A stretch of DNA of 15,543 nt from Candidatus Nesterenkonia stercoripullorum (GTDB taxonomy: Bacteria > Actinomycetota > Actinomycetes > Actinomycetales > Micrococcaceae): assembly GCA_019114115.1 (NCBI GenBank), contig DXGD01000122.1:1-15543 (forward strand), given 5' to 3'. How positions within the stretch are numbered: the first letter of the stretch is position 1; each line of letters starts with the position of its first letter. Positions 15,347 to 15,543 of the stretch are shown piece by piece. The translations under genes were made by a program, and so were the position numbers. The notes beneath the pieces were generated by a model, which saw nothing but the letters and a program-made list of their open reading frames with translations, made no database searches and was not told the DNA's origin.

Positions 15347-15543
15347 TCAGTCCGTGCGCTGGCCGTAGCGAGGTTCGCCGTCGTCGGCTGCTCTGGCCTC
15401 TTCGGCCTTCTTCCGCCGGGCTTCCTCACGCCGAGTGGCTACTTGCTGCCGGTACAGCTCCTCGGAATCGCGATTGACCCCGGATCCGGCTGAGAGCTCA
15501 TCCGGGTTCTCCCGCGAGGCCAGCTGCAGCATGGAGACCAGCA
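15347..15543 (-). CDS. C-terminal end of an unrecognised charged protein, cut by window edge
   Basis: The frame is open from the right edge to a TGA at 15347-15349, giving about 65 residues. An ATG at 15532 is possible as a start, but the frame stays open beyond it, so more likely this is the tail of a longer gene. The visible part is very polar: SEELYRQQVATRREEARRKKAEEARA suggests a charged helix or coiled coil, followed by DDGEPRYGQRTD. Such tails are usually poorly conserved and I cannot name a family. Confidence 0.55.
   Translation of the reverse strand, partial: LVSMLQLASRENPDELSAGSGVNRDSEELYRQQVATRREEARRKKAEEARAADDGEPRYGQRTD

Overview
The window is strongly GC-rich, with mostly G or C in third codon positions. 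It shows actinobacterial habits: several genes have no Shine-Dalgarno sequence but a -10-like hexamer 6-8 bases before the start codon, and GTG starts occur. The best relatives I can recall (LysG and LysE of Corynebacterium, the Cfp30B-type VOC protein of Mycobacterium) also point to Actinomycetes. A member of Micrococcales such as Brevibacterium would fit, but that is an inference. I see no rRNA, tRNA, transposase, phage gene or CRISPR array, and no stretch over 300 bases lacks a gene.

Layout. Left edge: a two-domain VOC protein (minus strand, last few residues cut off), an intergenic region with two palindromes, and an ElaA-type acetyltransferase whose stop codon overlaps that of the next gene. 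1493-5308 (minus): an operon transcribed as TetR regulator, 14-helix DHA2 efflux protein (overlapping by ATGA), then a class III aminotransferase. 5309-5472: a divergent promoter region with two adjacent 14-bp palindromes, likely the TetR operator. 5473-8733 (plus): a nitrilase-superfamily amidase matching DavA, a flavin monooxygenase matching lysine 2-monooxygenase DavB, and a small multi-drug export family membrane protein. 8770-10726: divergent lysG (minus) and lysE (plus), the basic amino acid sensor and exporter. 10756-13680 (minus): an unknown membrane protein with about ten helices followed by a CrtI/PYROXD2-like FAD oxidoreductase. 13817-15221 (plus): an SRPBCC protein and a variant CGNR zinc-finger protein with a polylysine tail. 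Right edge: a terminator hairpin, a degenerate 15-bp tandem repeat, and the C-terminal end of an unrecognised charged protein.

How the genes fit together. The core reads as a lysine-handling island. DavB would oxidatively decarboxylate lysine to 5-aminovaleramide, DavA would hydrolyse it to 5-aminovalerate, and LysE under LysG would export excess lysine and arginine. The aminotransferase in the divergent TetR operon could take the place of DavT, and the DHA2 pump could export an amine or related compound; both links are inferred from position only. No glutarate semialdehyde dehydrogenase (DavD) is visible here.

The most unusual details are an alanine in DavB where I recall the oxidase/monooxygenase-controlling cysteine, a LysE with a roughly 100-residue loop carrying six histidine pentapeptide repeats, the double TetR-type operator, the CANR variant of the CGNR motif, and the unknown membrane protein/oxidoreductase pair.
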